Part shown: piece after piece, positions 6,247-6,268 of the stretch
Layout: each line of letters begins with the position of its first letter
Position numbering within the stretch: the first letter of the stretch is position 1
From: an uncultured Clostridia bacterium
GTDB taxonomy: Bacteria > Bacillota > Clostridia > Oscillospirales > Acutalibacteraceae
Reading direction: 5' to 3'
DNA: 6,268 bases
Assembly (NCBI GenBank): GCA_945869905.1
Contig: CAMBQD010000063.1
Coordinates: 1-6,268, forward strand
Translations under genes and position numbers: made by a program
The notes under the pieces: generated by a model
The model's input: the letters and a program-made list of their open reading frames with translations, nothing else
The model's database searches: none
What the model was told of the DNA's origin: nothing

Positions 6247-6268
6247 GAAAAAAATAAATTTGTGTGTC

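Noticed and set aside
6143..6268. Arg/Lys-rich open frame beginning MDEQHLPKS and running off the right edge
   Set aside because: It runs straight through the terminator hairpin at 6214-6246, lacks a ribosome binding site, and overlaps the better supported TnpV-like frame.
1..6268. CRISPR array, tRNA, rRNA or complete insertion sequence
   Set aside because: No regularly spaced repeats, cloverleaf-like sequences, ribosomal motifs or transposase genes with terminal repeats were seen on either strand.

Overview
The window (about 40% G+C by eye) reads as chromosome of a Gram-positive Clostridia-type bacterium, probably a gut Ruminococcaceae/Oscillospiraceae relative. The reasons are AT-rich sigma-A style promoters, AGGAG-type ribosome binding sites, an S8 protease with BspA-like repeats and a dockerin-like tail, an ECF sigma factor paired with a membrane beta-propeller protein, and a fragment resembling the TnpV protein of Firmicutes mobile elements. 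The taxonomic assignment is inference; no marker in the window fixes the genus.

Left part, minus strand, read right to left. A 947-residue secreted subtilisin-like protease (4338 to 1495) has its own near-consensus promoter and ends at a good intrinsic terminator. Just past that terminator a second promoter starts a two-gene operon: a 170-residue ECF-type sigma factor (1377 to 865) and, 6 bases later, a single-pass membrane protein with an extracellular beta-propeller domain (858 and on past the left edge). A sigma factor followed by a membrane protein with a short cytoplasmic N-terminus is the usual layout of a sigma/anti-sigma pair, so this is probably a surface-sensing switch. Whether the protease belongs to its regulon is not shown.

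Right part, plus strand. guaA (4482 to 6011), a complete GMP synthase, diverges from the protease gene. The 143-base gap holds two back-to-back promoters, with copies of one 9-base sequence as inverted arms, one in each promoter. guaA ends at a very strong intrinsic terminator.

The final 200 bases hold no complete gene. They contain a nested inverted-repeat structure, a short frame that looks like the C-terminal end of a TnpV-type transposon protein, and a second intrinsic terminator. The simplest reading is a remnant of a mobile element lying downstream of guaA, whose 3' end is a recognised integration site for genomic islands.

The genes fall into a surface protease, a regulatory pair and a housekeeping purine gene. 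Only the sigma and propeller genes clearly share a transcript. I did not find a clearly new system; the least ordinary items are the protease architecture and its proximity to the sigma/propeller pair.
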